A stretch of DNA of 51,763 bases from an uncultured Paraprevotella sp. (lineage in GTDB: Bacteria; Bacteroidota; Bacteroidia; Bacteroidales; Bacteroidaceae), in contig CALULT010000016.1 of assembly GCA_944321565.1 (NCBI GenBank), positions 1 to 51,763 of the forward strand, read 5' to 3'. Position 1 is the first letter of the stretch. Every line of letters starts with the position of its first letter. Shown here in pieces: positions 15,798 through 25,188 of the stretch. A program made the position numbers and the translations under genes. The notes below the pieces were generated by a model. It had not been told where the DNA came from, did no database searches, and saw only the letters and a list, made by a program, of their open reading frames with translations.

Positions 15798-18197
15798 GTG
15801 AAGACAAGACTGTTCAGGCTGTTTAGCTTTCTCTTCTTATTGTTTTTCGCCGTGCCGCATGCCTTTGGACAAGGCAAAGTGAAACTCTCCGGGCGCGTCA
15901 TTGACGACGAGCAAAACCCGGTGTTGTTCGCCGTTGTAAGGATTGAAGGGCAGGCAGCCGGAACGACAACGGATTTGCAAGGACGCTACAAGCTGGAATT
16001 CAATACGGCAGACACGGTCGTAGTGTCGTTCAGCATGTTGGGATACGAAACGAAAAAGAGGACGCTGATCAAACCCCGCGGCGACCTGCGGCTCAATGTC
16101 ACCCTGCAAACACAACGCATCGACATGGGCGAGGTTACGGTCAAGGAAGTGCGGCGGCAAATGAACGCCACACAACATCTGAACGCGGAAAACCTGAAAC
16201 GCCTGCCCTCGACCACGGGGAACGCCGTGGAGGAACTGGTAGCCACGCAAGCCGGCGTGAGCACCCACAACGAACTCAGCTCGCAATACAACGTGCGGGG
16301 CGGGAGTTTCGACGAGAACAGCGTGTATATCAACGGTGTGGAAGTCTATCGTCCGTTGCTCATCAGTTCAGGACAACAGGAAGGCCTGAGCGTCATCAAC
16401 AGCGACATGGTGGAGAATATCAACTTTTCGGCCGGAGGCTTTGAAGCCAAGTACGGCGACAAAATGTCCTCGGTGCTGGACATCACCTACAAGAAGCCGA
16501 AGAAGTTCGAAGCCACGGCCTCGGCAAGCCTCTTGGGAGCCGGAATCTATGTGGGTTATGCCAAAAAAGGATTCAGCATGACGCACGGAGTACGCTACAA
16601 GACGAACCAATACATGCTGGGATCGTTGGAAACAAAGGGGGAATACAGCCCGCGATTCCTTGACTACCAAACCTACCTCAGCTGGTCGCCCAACCGGCGG
16701 TGGAGCGTGGACTTCATCGGCAACATCTCGCAAAACAAATATGACTTCCTCCCTGCCGATCGCCAAACCAATTTCGGGACGATGCAGGACGTGAAATCCT
16801 TCCGCGTGTATTTCGACGGGAAAGAGGAAGACCTCTTCCGCACCCTCTTCGGCACGTTGAGCCTCTCGCACAGTTTCACCGACCGCACAAAACTGTCCCT
16901 GCTGGCCTCAGCTTTTGCCACCAAGGAACAGGAGACCTACGACATCCAAGGACAATATTGGCTGGACGAGACCAACACCACGGAACAACTGGGGGTGGGC
17001 ACCTACATGGAACATGCCCGGAACTATCTAGACGCAAACGTAAAGAGCCTGAAGCTGGCCTTCGCGCACAAGCCCGACGGGCACGACATCCAAGCCGGCC
17101 TCACATGGCGGCACGAGACCATCAAAGAGAACTCGCGCGAATGGGAGATGCGCGACTCTGCCGGCTATTCTATCCCACACACAGGCGACCGGCTGGACTT
17201 GATTTATAACCTGCGGTCGGCCAACCGCATCAGCAGCAACCGGCTTGAGATGTACGGACAGGACACGTGGCGGTTCACCAACACCAAAGGCGGCATCTTC
17301 TCCTTCAACTACGGGCTGCGCCTCAGTTATTGGAGCTGGAACAAAGAATTCCTGGCCAGTCCGCGCATGTCATTGGGCATCATTCCTGCCTTTAACGACA
17401 ACTTCACGTTCCGCATCGCCACGGGACTTTACTACCAAGCTCCTTTCTACAAAGAACTGCGCGACACGGTGACGGCACACGGTTCCACCACGGTGCAACT
17501 CAACCGCGACATCAAGTCGCAACGGTCGTTCCAAGTGGTAGTGGGCGGCGACTACAAGTTCAAGCTCTTTGACCGCCCGTTCAAGTTCACCACGGAAGTC
17601 TATTACAAGGCGTTGAGCAACCTGATTCCTTACAACGTGGACAATGTGCGCATCGTCTATTACGGCGGCAACATCGGGACGGGCTACACCACCGGCATCG
17701 ACTTCAAGCTGTTCGGCGAGTTTGTGGAGGGCACAGACTCATGGATCAGCTTCAGCCTGATGAAAGCGCAACAGAAGGTGAACGGCAAGAGCTTCCCGCA
17801 AGCCACAGACCAACGCTACAACCTGAATTTCTTCTTCAGCGACTTCTTCCCCGGCAGTACCCGCTGGAAGATGACGCTCAAAGCCAGCATAGCCGACGGC
17901 TTGCCTTTCGGCCCGCCCCACACGGGCTTGGAACGAATGGCATTCCGTGCTCCTGCCTACAAACGCGTGGACATAGGAATGAGCTACCGGCTGTTGGACA
18001 ATGAAGACCGCCGCAACGACAAGAAATTCATCCGCCACTTCCGCAACATCTGGCTCGGCGTGGATTGTTTCAACCTCTTCGACATCGCCAACGTCAGCTC
18101 TTACTACTGGGTGACGGACGTGACCAACCAACAATACGCCGTGCCCAATTACCTGACGGGACGGCAAATCAACGCCCGCATCCTGATTGAACTGTAA
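15798..18197 (+). CDS. TonB-dependent outer-membrane receptor with N-terminal carboxypeptidase-like domain
   Basis: A 799-residue outer-membrane protein: signal peptide (1-24, cleavage after AFG), a CarboxypepD_reg-like beta sandwich (about 27-105: VKLSGRVIDDEQNPV, GTTTDLQGRYKL), a plug domain (about 120-220: LVATQAGVSTHNE, YNVRGGSFDENSVYINGVEVY) and a beta barrel ending in RILIEL. It should take up a ligand with energy from TonB-ExbBD. No SusD partner is adjacent, so it is not a standard polysaccharide-utilisation pair; its ligand is unknown. Short for a SusC and more like the conserved stand-alone receptors of Bacteroidetes. Confidence 0.9.
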   Translation: MKTRLFRLFSFLFLLFFAVPHAFGQGKVKLSGRVIDDEQNPVLFAVVRIEGQAAGTTTDLQGRYKLEFNTADTVVVSFSMLGYETKKRTLIKPRGDLRLNVTLQTQRIDMGEVTVKEVRRQMNATQHLNAENLKRLPSTTGNAVEELVATQAGVSTHNELSSQYNVRGGSFDENSVYINGVEVYRPLLISSGQQEGLSVINSDMVENINFSAGGFEAKYGDKMSSVLDITYKKPKKFEATASASLLGAGIYVGYAKKGFSMTHGVRYKTNQYMLGSLETKGEYSPRFLDYQTYLSWSPNRRWSVDFIGNISQNKYDFLPADRQTNFGTMQDVKSFRVYFDGKEEDLFRTLFGTLSLSHSFTDRTKLSLLASAFATKEQETYDIQGQYWLDETNTTEQLGVGTYMEHARNYLDANVKSLKLAFAHKPDGHDIQAGLTWRHETIKENSREWEMRDSAGYSIPHTGDRLDLIYNLRSANRISSNRLEMYGQDTWRFTNTKGGIFSFNYGLRLSYWSWNKEFLASPRMSLGIIPAFNDNFTFRIATGLYYQAPFYKELRDTVTAHGSTTVQLNRDIKSQRSFQVVVGGDYKFKLFDRPFKFTTEVYYKALSNLIPYNVDNVRIVYYGGNIGTGYTTGIDFKLFGEFVEGTDSWISFSLMKAQQKVNGKSFPQATDQRYNLNFFFSDFFPGSTRWKMTLKASIADGLPFGPPHTGLERMAFRAPAYKRVDIGMSYRLLDNEDRRNDKKFIRHFRNIWLGVDCFNLFDIANVSSYYWVTDVTNQQYAVPNYLTGRQINARILIEL

Positions 18198-18218
18198 CGG
18201 AGCCGCGGAGGGGGTCCA

Positions 18219-19238
18219 TCACCTTGCATGAAGGCGTTTCCACAAGCAGGACAGCTTACGCGCATCCAGCAGGAAGGGAAAATAACGGTTGATGACCATG
18301 CACAACACCGCACTCAACGCCAAAGAAAGCACGAGGACAAGCAACGTGCCGCCGTAGCACTGCAGTCCAGGGAAACACAATCGGAGAACCGTGCTCCACA
18401 TGGCCGGCATTACCCCGGAAAAGAAATAAAACACGATGGAATTGCGCCCGACAAACCTCAGCCACGTCAAAGGAGGCAGCACCCGGGCTAAAGCCACAAG
18501 GCTAATGATGCTGCAAAACACCACGACCAATCCCCAAAAGTCAACCTGAAACGGCACCATGACAGCTAACGACTGCGAACGCCACGTAAGAGCCACGCCC
18601 AAGACATACGCACCAGCAGCAAGCATCACACCATAAGGCACAAGCCATTTGTTGACTTCACCTTCATGCTTGAAATACACACCTCCCAAGCTCATAAACA
18701 AAGTCGCCGACAGCCCGGCCTGATAGTTCCAAGGGAAAGTGTTCTCCGTGGCAATGAAGCTCCACACGCCCAACGCAAAAAAAGCGCATGACAAAACCAC
18801 ATAGTGCCACATCCCCAAACGGCGGAAACGCACCAAGGCCAACAGTAGCAGCTGAGCCACGGCCAAAGCCGAAGTAAACCAATAACTAAGCCCGCCAAAC
18901 ACATCATACAGATACTGCCCGAAAGACAAGGCGTCTCCATGGAACAACTTCTTCGGGATATAAATAAATGAAGAAAACAAGATCGTAGGTAGCATCAACC
19001 TGAAAACCACATTGGCCACACCCCGGCAACTATCCGGTCCGGCTTCAGGAGAATCCAAGTATTTCCTGAAAAACAAATAACCGCTCACGAAGAAAAAGGC
19101 ATTGACATAAAACGGCAACACCACATAGCCATACGACACCCCGGATACCCCATAATAGATTTCGCTGTGTACCCAATACACAGCCATCATACACAACGCA
19201 CGCACCGTATCTATCCATTTGATTCCTTTGTTTGGCAT
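18219..19238 (-). CDS. Acyltransferase-3 family membrane protein
   Basis: A 339-residue protein with about ten membrane helices. The N-terminus GIKWIDTVRALCMMAVYWVHSE carries the family signature, with Arg 13 and the His near residue 24 as the presumed catalytic or donor-binding residues. Such enzymes transfer acetyl or other acyl groups to surface sugars. The start is set at 19238 because a longer frame reaching 19301 would run through the rny terminator hairpin; 19253 is an alternative. It stands alone, convergent with the TonB-dependent receptor gene. Confidence 0.82.
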   Translation of the reverse strand: MPNKGIKWIDTVRALCMMAVYWVHSEIYYGVSGVSYGYVVLPFYVNAFFFVSGYLFFRKYLDSPEAGPDSCRGVANVVFRLMLPTILFSSFIYIPKKLFHGDALSFGQYLYDVFGGLSYWFTSALAVAQLLLLALVRFRRLGMWHYVVLSCAFFALGVWSFIATENTFPWNYQAGLSATLFMSLGGVYFKHEGEVNKWLVPYGVMLAAGAYVLGVALTWRSQSLAVMVPFQVDFWGLVVVFCSIISLVALARVLPPLTWLRFVGRNSIVFYFFSGVMPAMWSTVLRLCFPGLQCYGGTLLVLVLSLALSAVLCMVINRYFPFLLDARKLSCLWKRLHAR

Positions 19239-19260
19239 ATCCGCGAATTGCATCCTTAAC

Positions 19261-19315
19261 AACAAGGCCGTGCTCCTTTCCCTTGCCCGGAAAGGAAACA
19301 CAGCCTTGTTTTTTT
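19261..19315. terminator. Terminator hairpin downstream of rny
   Basis: Arms 19261-19281 and 19289-19310 pair well (AACAAGGC... with ...GCCTTGTT, CCTTTCC with GGAAAGG) around a short loop. It lies 23 nt after the rny stop on the minus strand. The strongest T-tract (19309-19315) is on the plus strand, so it could work in both directions. Confidence 0.65.
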
Positions 19316-19337
19316 CATCCCAAGAACCAGTCAGTAA

Positions 19338-20867
19338 TCACTTCGCGTAGCTCACCGCCCGCGTCTCACGGATAACCGTGATTTTCACCTGTCCGGGATA
19401 AGTCATCTCGTCTTGTATCTTCTTGGCAATCTCGTTGCTCAGGCTTTCCGTCTGCTTGTCATCAATCTTGTCCGCCCCCACAATGACGCGCAATTCGCGC
19501 CCGGCCTGGATGGCATACGTCTTGGTCACACCCGGATAACTCATGGCAATGTTCTCCAAATCGTTCAGACGCTTGATGTAAGCTTCCACGATTTCGCGGC
19601 GGGCACCCGGACGGGCACCGCTGATGGCATCGCACACCTGCACGATGGGCGCAAGCAAGGAGGTCATTTCCATTTCGTCATGGTGTGCCCCTATGGCATT
19701 GCAGATGTCCGGTTTCTCCTTATATTTCTCCGCCAGTTTGGCTCCATAGATGGCATGCGGCAATTCCGGTTCCTCATCGGGCACCTTGCCTATGTCGTGC
19801 AACAAGCCCGCGCGCTTGGCCTTCTTCGGGTTCAGCCCCAGCTCAGAAGCCATGACGGCACAAAGGTTTGCCGTCTCGCGCGCATGCTGCAACAGGTTTT
19901 GTCCATAGCTGCTGCGGTACTTCATCTTGCCTACGATGCGCACAAGTTCCGGATGCAAGCCATGGATGCCGAGGTCTATCGCCGTGCGCTTACCGGTTTC
20001 AATGATTTCCTCTTCCACTTGCTTGGTCACTTTGGCCACGACCTCTTCGATGCGCGCCGGATGGATGCGTCCGTCTGACACGAGCTGATGCAAGGCCAGG
20101 CGGCAGATTTCGCGACGCACAGGGTCGAAAGCGGATATCACGATAGCTTCCGGCGTGTCGTCCACCACGATTTCCACGCCCGTAGCGGCTTCCAACGCAC
20201 GGATGTTGCGCCCTTCACGTCCGATGATGCGCCCCTTGACCTCATCGTTATCGATGTGGAACACCGTCACGCTGTTCTCAATAGCCGTTTCCGTTGCCAC
20301 ACGCTGGATGGTTTGGATGACGATGCGCTTGGCCTCTTTGCTGGCCGTCATCTTGGCATCGTCCATGATTTCATTGATGTAGCTGGCCGCATCGGTCTTG
20401 GCTTCGTCTTTCAAGGATTCCACCAGGCGTTCACGCGCCTCGTCGGCACTCAGCCCGCTAATGGTTTCCAGCTTTTCGCGTTCCTGCGCTTCCAAGCTTT
20501 TCAGCTCCTCTTCCCTGCGGGTCAAAGCCTGCTGCTGGTTTTCCAACCGCTTGCGGTCTGTTTCCAGTTCGCCTTTCTTGCGGTTCAGGTCATCCTGGCG
20601 CTGGTTCAGGCTCAGCTCCCTTTGCTTCAGCCGGTTCTCATGTTGCTGGAGCTGTTGGTTGCGCTGCTGCACTTCCTTTTCCAGCTCGGCTTTCTTGTTT
20701 AGGAACTTCTCCTTCACTTCGAGCAATTTCTTCTCTTTGATGACTTCGGCTTCCTTCCCGGCCTCTTCAATGATTTTCCGATACTTGCCTGTCGCCACAT
20801 AGCGGAACACTGCGAAACCCACAATGCATCCCACGACGAGACAGGCTGCGGAGATTATGTATACCAT
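19338..20867 (-). CDS. rny: Ribonuclease Y
   Basis: A 509-residue endoribonuclease that begins RNA turnover in many bacteria. N-terminal membrane anchor (about 3-24), long coiled coil (about 30-190, very rich in Lys, Glu, Gln), KH RNA-binding domain with [15 protein letters not shown] (about 213-227) and HD catalytic domain with LLHDIGKV (about 350-357), matching the family in order and length. It lies downstream of zapA on the same strand, with a hairpin in the gap. Confidence 0.96.
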   Translation of the reverse strand: MVYIISAACLVVGCIVGFAVFRYVATGKYRKIIEEAGKEAEVIKEKKLLEVKEKFLNKKAELEKEVQQRNQQLQQHENRLKQRELSLNQRQDDLNRKKGELETDRKRLENQQQALTRREEELKSLEAQEREKLETISGLSADEARERLVESLKDEAKTDAASYINEIMDDAKMTASKEAKRIVIQTIQRVATETAIENSVTVFHIDNDEVKGRIIGREGRNIRALEAATGVEIVVDDTPEAIVISAFDPVRREICRLALHQLVSDGRIHPARIEEVVAKVTKQVEEEIIETGKRTAIDLGIHGLHPELVRIVGKMKYRSSYGQNLLQHARETANLCAVMASELGLNPKKAKRAGLLHDIGKVPDEEPELPHAIYGAKLAEKYKEKPDICNAIGAHHDEMEMTSLLAPIVQVCDAISGARPGARREIVEAYIKRLNDLENIAMSYPGVTKTYAIQAGRELRVIVGADKIDDKQTESLSNEIAKKIQDEMTYPGQVKITVIRETRAVSYAK

Positions 20868-20894
20868 ATCTTCTGTTATTAATTAGTAATATAA

Positions 20895-20966
20895 AAAAAT
20901 AACGCACCGCCACCCCCTCCCGCCTTTCGGCGGAGAAAGGGAAGACCGTGCGCGTCGTTTCCTTTT
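20895..20966 (-). terminator. Hairpin with U-tract between zapA and rny
   Basis: On the minus strand CGCAC...CTCCGCC-GAAA-GGCGGGAG...GTGCG is followed by TTATTTTTTT, a standard intrinsic terminator form (plus bases about 20895-20966). No TAnnTTTG box was found between it and rny, so it may act as a partial terminator or attenuator rather than a full stop. Confidence 0.5.
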
Positions 20967-20981
20967 TCGTATGCTTAACCC

Positions 20982-21284
20982 TTACTGTGCCTTGGCCTCC
21001 GCGTCAGCTCCCAACGTTGTCAGGATGCGCTTCATGCCTTCCACCAACGGACGTGTGTCGTTGCGGGCCGCCTCTTTTTGCCACAGCACCGCGACGGCCA
21101 GCGCCGCCATACACATATAGGTCGAAGGAGATTGTCCGGGATATTGTGCAATCATCTTGTTGTATTGCGAATCCAATGTTTTTGCCGCATTGCGGTAAAT
21201 CTCCTCTTCTTTCCGCTTGACAGTGACAAAGAACGTATGTTCCCACACCGTCAGCCTTATCGTAAAGTCCTCGCTATCTTCCAT
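20982..21284 (-). CDS. zapA: Cell division protein ZapA
   Basis: A 100-residue protein with the ZapA pattern: N-terminal beta-rich dimer region (FTIRLTVWEHTFFVTVKRKEEE, residues 7-28), then a long helix. ZapA cross-links FtsZ filaments at midcell. The gene follows a coiled-coil gene by 9 bp; the pair looks like a ZapA-ZapB unit. Downstream lies rny. Confidence 0.85.
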   Translation of the reverse strand: MEDSEDFTIRLTVWEHTFFVTVKRKEEEIYRNAAKTLDSQYNKMIAQYPGQSPSTYMCMAALAVAVLWQKEAARNDTRPLVEGMKRILTTLGADAEAKAQ

Positions 21285-21293
21285 AATGCCCGT

Positions 21294-21587
21294 TTACACG
21301 TTCAAAAGTGCGATACACTTGTCCACTTCACGCACCAGCCTCGACAATCTCAATTTTGCATCTCTCATTTCTCCGCTGCTGATGTCAATCATCTTGGCCG
21401 TCTTCAGATTGGCATAATCCTTTTGGAGGTTCTCCACCTGCGCCCTCAGTTCGGCCATCTGCCGGTCTTTCTCCTCTATGACACAAGCGAGTTCGGCATT
21501 TTGGCTTTTCAAAGCTTCGTATTCCCACACGAAGTGGTTCACACAAGTCTCCAGCTTCCGCATCAATGCCTCTTCCTCTGCCGTCAT
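21294..21587 (-). CDS. Small coiled-coil protein, ZapB-like partner of ZapA
   Basis: A 97-residue protein that is almost entirely predicted coiled coil (residues 3-65, heptads of Leu, Val and Ala with Glu/Lys/Gln flanks), with no membrane segment or enzyme motif. Size, shape and tight linkage to zapA (9 bp) suggest a ZapB-like bridging role at the division ring; there is no strong sequence signature, so this is inferred from context. A promoter at 21601-21632 gives it a leader of under 10 nt. Confidence 0.6.
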   Translation of the reverse strand: MTAEEEALMRKLETCVNHFVWEYEALKSQNAELACVIEEKDRQMAELRAQVENLQKDYANLKTAKMIDISSGEMRDAKLRLSRLVREVDKCIALLNV

Positions 21588-21600
21588 TGCCTTTCCGTTA

Positions 21601-21632
21601 CAAAATTAAGAAAAAAACATTCACTTCGCAAG
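21601..21632 (-). promoter_or_regulatory. Promoter of the zapB-like/zapA operon
   Basis: Minus-strand CTTG (plus 21629-21632), 20 nt, TAATTTTG (plus 21601-21608). Only 13 nt separate the -7 box from the ATG at 21587, so the mRNA is nearly leaderless. Confidence 0.55.
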
Positions 21633-21640
21633 CTTTCGCC

Positions 21641-22273
21641 CTATTTTTTCTCTTCCACGTCTTTGGGCTTCGGCTCTTTCTTGGCCAGCATGATGATGCG
21701 ATACACATATTCCGTCATCCATTCGCCGCTATACCCCAACCTGTGTTGGTACTGGCGGATGTTGACACACGTGCGGCGCACGTTGTCGTCCTTCCAATCA
21801 TTTTTGGTCAACACTTGGTTGATGGTTTTGGCCGTCATGCCGCGCAAAGCCTTGTGGAAAATAGAAGGCATACGGAATTTCCACTGCATCAAGTTGCCCA
21901 TCAACATCATCAGGTCCTGGCTGAAACCTTGGAACATGAGCAGGTAAGTCCGCACGTCGTTAATGTTCTTGCAATTACGCTTGATGCTATTGTCGATTTC
22001 CTTAAAGAACCCTTCCGGAATGCCATACACGTCCATGAGCATGCTCCGGCAACGCTTCCGTTCCCCGATGCCCAGTTTGTTGTTCACCGTAGGAACATGC
22101 AAGGTCTGCTTGAAGACACGCAAGTCCGGCAATGCGGCCAGATTGCTGATGCCCAATTGCATGGCCATGACAGCCTGATAATATACACGGATGAGCGTCA
22201 TGAAGTCTTCCATGCCGCCCACACGCGCTTCCTCTTCATTCTTTTTCCCGAATAATTTTGCGAATATACCCAT
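21641..22273 (-). CDS. Conserved protein of unknown function
   Basis: I do not recognise a named family. The 210-residue product is soluble, basic and mostly helical, with no signal peptide or membrane helix. It begins MGIFAKLFGKKNEEEAR, a short amphipathic, lysine-rich lead that could touch the membrane. It is rich in Met and aromatic residues and has a basic, Cys-containing stretch (RKRCRSMLMDVYG about 78-90; KRNCKNINDVRTY about 102-114). It lies 53 bp upstream of the zapB-like gene but has its own promoters: three tandem copies of the repeated promoter element stand directly upstream. Confidence 0.65.
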   Translation of the reverse strand: MGIFAKLFGKKNEEEARVGGMEDFMTLIRVYYQAVMAMQLGISNLAALPDLRVFKQTLHVPTVNNKLGIGERKRCRSMLMDVYGIPEGFFKEIDNSIKRNCKNINDVRTYLLMFQGFSQDLMMLMGNLMQWKFRMPSIFHKALRGMTAKTINQVLTKNDWKDDNVRRTCVNIRQYQHRLGYSGEWMTEYVYRIIMLAKKEPKPKDVEEKK

Positions 22274-22304
22274 TTCTATAACCTAACTAAATTGAATCCG
22301 AGCA

Positions 22305-22521
22305 CAAAGATAATGCAAACCGAGTGCAGGACAAAACAAATCTATTTGTTTTTCATGCCGAGGTGAAGCTTATCTTATCCAAAGATAATGCAAACCGAGT
22401 GCAGGACAAAACAAATCTATTTGTTTTTCATGCCGAGGTGAAGCTTATCTTATCCAAAGATAATGCAAACTGAGAGCAGGACAAAACAAATCCATTTGTT
22501 TTTCATGCCGAGGTGAAGCTT
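22305..22521 (-). repeat. Three tandem copies of a promoter-bearing 75-bp repeat
   Basis: Units begin at 22305, 22380 and 22455 (exact 75-bp period; the third is cut at 22521). Each contains, on the minus strand, TTTTG, 19 nt, TATCTTTG and a perfect dyad AAAACAAAT-CT-ATTTGTTTT (arms vary in unit 3) beside the -33 box. The gene start at 22273 lies about 25 nt after the start expected from the first unit. The gap 22274-22686 holds no gene, only this array and the repeat at 22533-22626. Confidence 0.9.
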
Positions 22522-22532
22522 CAAGCCTCCCC

Positions 22533-22626
22533 AAAAAGGAAGATATACTGACTTGGGCAAATAAGATATCTTACTTGGCCAAATAAGATATCTTACCTGG
22601 CAAAGTAAGTACTACTGCTTTTTTGC
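22533..22626. repeat. Intergenic repeat with 22-bp AAGATATCTT-containing units (copy 1)
   Basis: Two near-identical 22-bp units (CAAATAAGATATCTTACTTGG type) lie between a conserved left end (CCAAAAAGGAAGATATACTGAC) and a right end (AAGTAAGTACTACTGC). A second copy of the whole element is at 51573-51670. It stands beyond the 3' end of rfbA. Function unknown. Confidence 0.85.
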
Positions 22627-22686
22627 GACAAGCACCGCCGCGGCATGCCGTCTAGTCGCAGCAAGGAGGTGTTCCCGTCCAAAGCC

Positions 22687-23568
22687 CTAGAACGTCTCCT
22701 CGCTCAGCTTCATCAGATATTGCCCATACTGGTTTTTCATCATAGGGCGCGCCACCTCTCTCAGCTGTTCCGCGCTGATCCACCCTTTCCGGTAAGCAAT
22801 GCCTTCAAGACAAGCAATTTTCAAGCCCTGCCGTTTCTCGATGACCTCAATGAAAGTGGATGCTTCCGAGAGGCTGTCGTGCGTCCCGGTGTCCAGCCAT
22901 GCAAATCCGCGCCCCAACGTTTTCACCTTCAAATTCTTCTCCGACAAAAACACTTGGTTCACCGTCGTGATTTCCAGTTCACCCCGTGCGGAAGGCTTGA
23001 TATGGGCAGCCACGTCCACCACTTTGTTCGGGTAGAAATACAATCCAACCACGGCATAATTGCTTTTCGGTTTCTCCGGTTTTTCCTCAATGCTCAGGCA
23101 ATTCCCCTCCTTGTCAAACTCGGCCACGCCATAACGTTCCGGGTCGTTCACCCAATAGCCGAACACGGTTGCCTTCCCATCCTTCTCGGCATTCGCCACG
23201 GCTTCTTGCAACATCCCCGTAAATCCGGCACCATGGAAAATGTTGTCTCCCAACACAAGGCATACGCTATCCGAACCCACAAATTCGCGGCCAATGATGA
23301 AAGCTTGCGCCAAACCGTCGGGCGATGGTTGTTCGGCATATTCGAAATGCACCCCGAAATCGCTTCCGTCGCCCAGCAAACGGCGGAATCCCGGCAAATC
23401 GTATGGTGTGGATATGATAAGAATATCACGTATGCCCGCCAGCATCAGCACCGAAATCGGGTAATAAATCATCGGTTTGTCGAAAATTGGCAACATCTGC
23501 TTGCTGACCCCCTTGGTTATGGGATAAAGGCGGGTGCCGGATCCGCCGGCCAATACAATTCCTTTCAT
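22687..23568 (-). CDS. rfbA: Glucose-1-phosphate thymidylyltransferase
   Basis: A 293-residue nucleotidyltransferase (RmlA/RfbA). The signature [20 protein letters not shown] is at residues 8-27, with [12 protein letters not shown] and [12 protein letters not shown] following in family order. It makes dTDP-glucose from dTTP and glucose-1-phosphate, the first step to dTDP-rhamnose and other deoxysugars. It follows the initiating sugar transferase gene by 22 bp; rmlB, C and D are not in the window. Confidence 0.95.
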   Translation of the reverse strand: MKGIVLAGGSGTRLYPITKGVSKQMLPIFDKPMIYYPISVLMLAGIRDILIISTPYDLPGFRRLLGDGSDFGVHFEYAEQPSPDGLAQAFIIGREFVGSDSVCLVLGDNIFHGAGFTGMLQEAVANAEKDGKATVFGYWVNDPERYGVAEFDKEGNCLSIEEKPEKPKSNYAVVGLYFYPNKVVDVAAHIKPSARGELEITTVNQVFLSEKNLKVKTLGRGFAWLDTGTHDSLSEASTFIEVIEKRQGLKIACLEGIAYRKGWISAEQLREVARPMMKNQYGQYLMKLSEETF

Positions 23569-23590
23569 CTTCTATCTCTGTTTATTGTGA

Positions 23591-24997
23591 TTAATAAGCG
23601 TTTTCCTCATTATGTTTGAGCATGTTGACGACCGTCTTCCACATGATGCGCAAATCCAGCCCGAACGTCCAGTTTTCCACGTACCATATATCGGCCTTCA
23701 CGCGATCCTCCATTTGCTCAACCGTCTTCGTCTCACCCCGGAAGCCTTGCACCTGCGCCCATCCCGTAATGCCGGGCTTCACAAGGTGGCGCACCATGTA
23801 GCGGCGAATCAGCCGCGAATATTCCTGGGTGTGGAACAGCATGTGGGGACGCGGCCCCACCAGGCTCATATCTCCCTTGAACACATTGATAAACTGCGGA
23901 AGCTCGTCTATATTAGTCCTGCGCATCAGGTCGCCGAATTTGAATTTGCGCGGATCGTCCTTGGTGGCCTGCACCCGGTCGGCATCCTTGTTGACATGCA
24001 TGCTACGGAACTTCAGGCAATAGAATTCCCTCCCGTCCAAGCCGTTCCGCTTCTGTTTGAAAATGACGGGGCCGGGGCTTTGGATTTTAATGACAATCCC
24101 TACGATGACATAGATTAAGGGGAACACCGTCAACAAGAAGACGCCCGACACCAAGATGTCGAACAAACGTTTCACACCCCTATTCACCGGATCTTGCAAC
24201 GGTTCGTTCCGCACACTCAACAGCATCGTGTTGCCCAAATGGGACAGCTCCATCCGTTTGGTAAGAAATTCCAAGAACACCGGCAAAGCATAAAAGCGAA
24301 TCATGTGGTCCTCGCAATACCTATAAATAGTCTCCGTCTCCGTCACGTAATCCGTGTCCGGGACAATATAAAGGTCCGTCACCTCCGTGTGTAGCTTCAA
24401 ATAGTCCATGACTGCAGTCCGGTTGCCCAAGACTTTGATGTCCATGCCCTCCGGAAGCTTCTGGCGGGTGAAGATGCCCAAGACCTTGAAACCCAGGGAA
24501 TGGTCGTTCAAAGTTTCATACACATCCATCAAGTTCCATGGGTGCCCGACCAGCACGACATAACGCAAGTTATGCCCCTTCGACCGGTTCCTCCGCAACA
24601 TATCATGTATCAAAAAACGTTCCGCATATAGCACGATGAAAAACAGGCATGTCCCCCACACCAAGAAGCCCCTGATGTCATTTATGCTGCGCAACAACCC
24701 CAACGCCACCAGCACGAACAGGAACTGGAGTATTGCCGTATAAGCGGAACGCCCCAGGATGGCATCGCCATGCACAATGTGTTTGAGGAACACCGGAGGA
24801 GCGATATATGACGTTGGAATTATTGCCACCGCACCTATCAGCAATGTAATTTTCAGAATATAAGGGAAAGAAAGAGCCTCGGAAATCCCGTAGCTCAACG
24901 CAAAAGCGCACCAGTAACTTATCATCAACAAAATCATGTCGTTGACAAGTATAGACATCTTCACAAGGCGCGAATCTTCCAAATCTTTTATTTTCAT
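23591..24997 (-). CDS. Undecaprenyl-phosphate glycosyl-1-phosphate transferase (WcaJ-type)
   Basis: A 468-residue polyisoprenyl-phosphate hexose-1-phosphate transferase. Four N-terminal helices (about 14-120), a Rossmann-like cytosolic region, a fifth hydrophobic segment (about 275-300), then the catalytic bacterial-sugar-transferase domain with KFRSMHVN, RRTNIDELPQ, SLVGPRPH and KPGITGWAQV in order. It starts exopolysaccharide or capsule synthesis by loading the first sugar on undecaprenyl phosphate. The start at 24997 is chosen because a longer frame crosses the promoter box at 25030-25037. Divergent from the Wzc-type gene. Confidence 0.92.
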   Translation of the reverse strand: MKIKDLEDSRLVKMSILVNDMILLMISYWCAFALSYGISEALSFPYILKITLLIGAVAIIPTSYIAPPVFLKHIVHGDAILGRSAYTAILQFLFVLVALGLLRSINDIRGFLVWGTCLFFIVLYAERFLIHDMLRRNRSKGHNLRYVVLVGHPWNLMDVYETLNDHSLGFKVLGIFTRQKLPEGMDIKVLGNRTAVMDYLKLHTEVTDLYIVPDTDYVTETETIYRYCEDHMIRFYALPVFLEFLTKRMELSHLGNTMLLSVRNEPLQDPVNRGVKRLFDILVSGVFLLTVFPLIYVIVGIVIKIQSPGPVIFKQKRNGLDGREFYCLKFRSMHVNKDADRVQATKDDPRKFKFGDLMRRTNIDELPQFINVFKGDMSLVGPRPHMLFHTQEYSRLIRRYMVRHLVKPGITGWAQVQGFRGETKTVEQMEDRVKADIWYVENWTFGLDLRIMWKTVVNMLKHNEENAY

Positions 24998-25029
24998 AGC
25001 AAAAAAATGAATCGGTTGGTTTGTCGCTG

Positions 25030-25037
25030 CAAATGTA
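25030..25037 (-). promoter_or_regulatory. -7 box of the wcaJ-like/rfbA operon
   Basis: Minus-strand TACATTTG (plus 25030-25037), 32 nt before the start at 24997. It lies within the longer open frame, so it decides the start. No good -33 box seen. Confidence 0.5.
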
Positions 25038-25127
25038 ATATTTCTTTTATAAACAACCAACGAAACACATGTTTTATTTTACCATCTCCACAAAAAACAT
25101 ATAAAAATGCAGTATTTGGACTTTTTA

Positions 25128-25159
25128 TTTGGAGATTATGTAAAAGATTCCTATTTTTG
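25128..25159 (+). promoter_or_regulatory. Promoter of the Wzc-type kinase gene
   Basis: TTTG at 25128-25131, 20-nt spacer, TATTTTTG at 25152-25159, a full match to the Bacteroidetes consensus. Leader of about 24 nt before the ATG at 25189. Confidence 0.7.
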
Positions 25160-25188
25160 CACCTCAGAAAACATTCTGCACAACATTT

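Noticed and set aside
15798-18197. SusC of a polysaccharide-utilisation locus
   Set aside because: No SusD gene follows, the protein is short for SusC, and the next gene is convergent.
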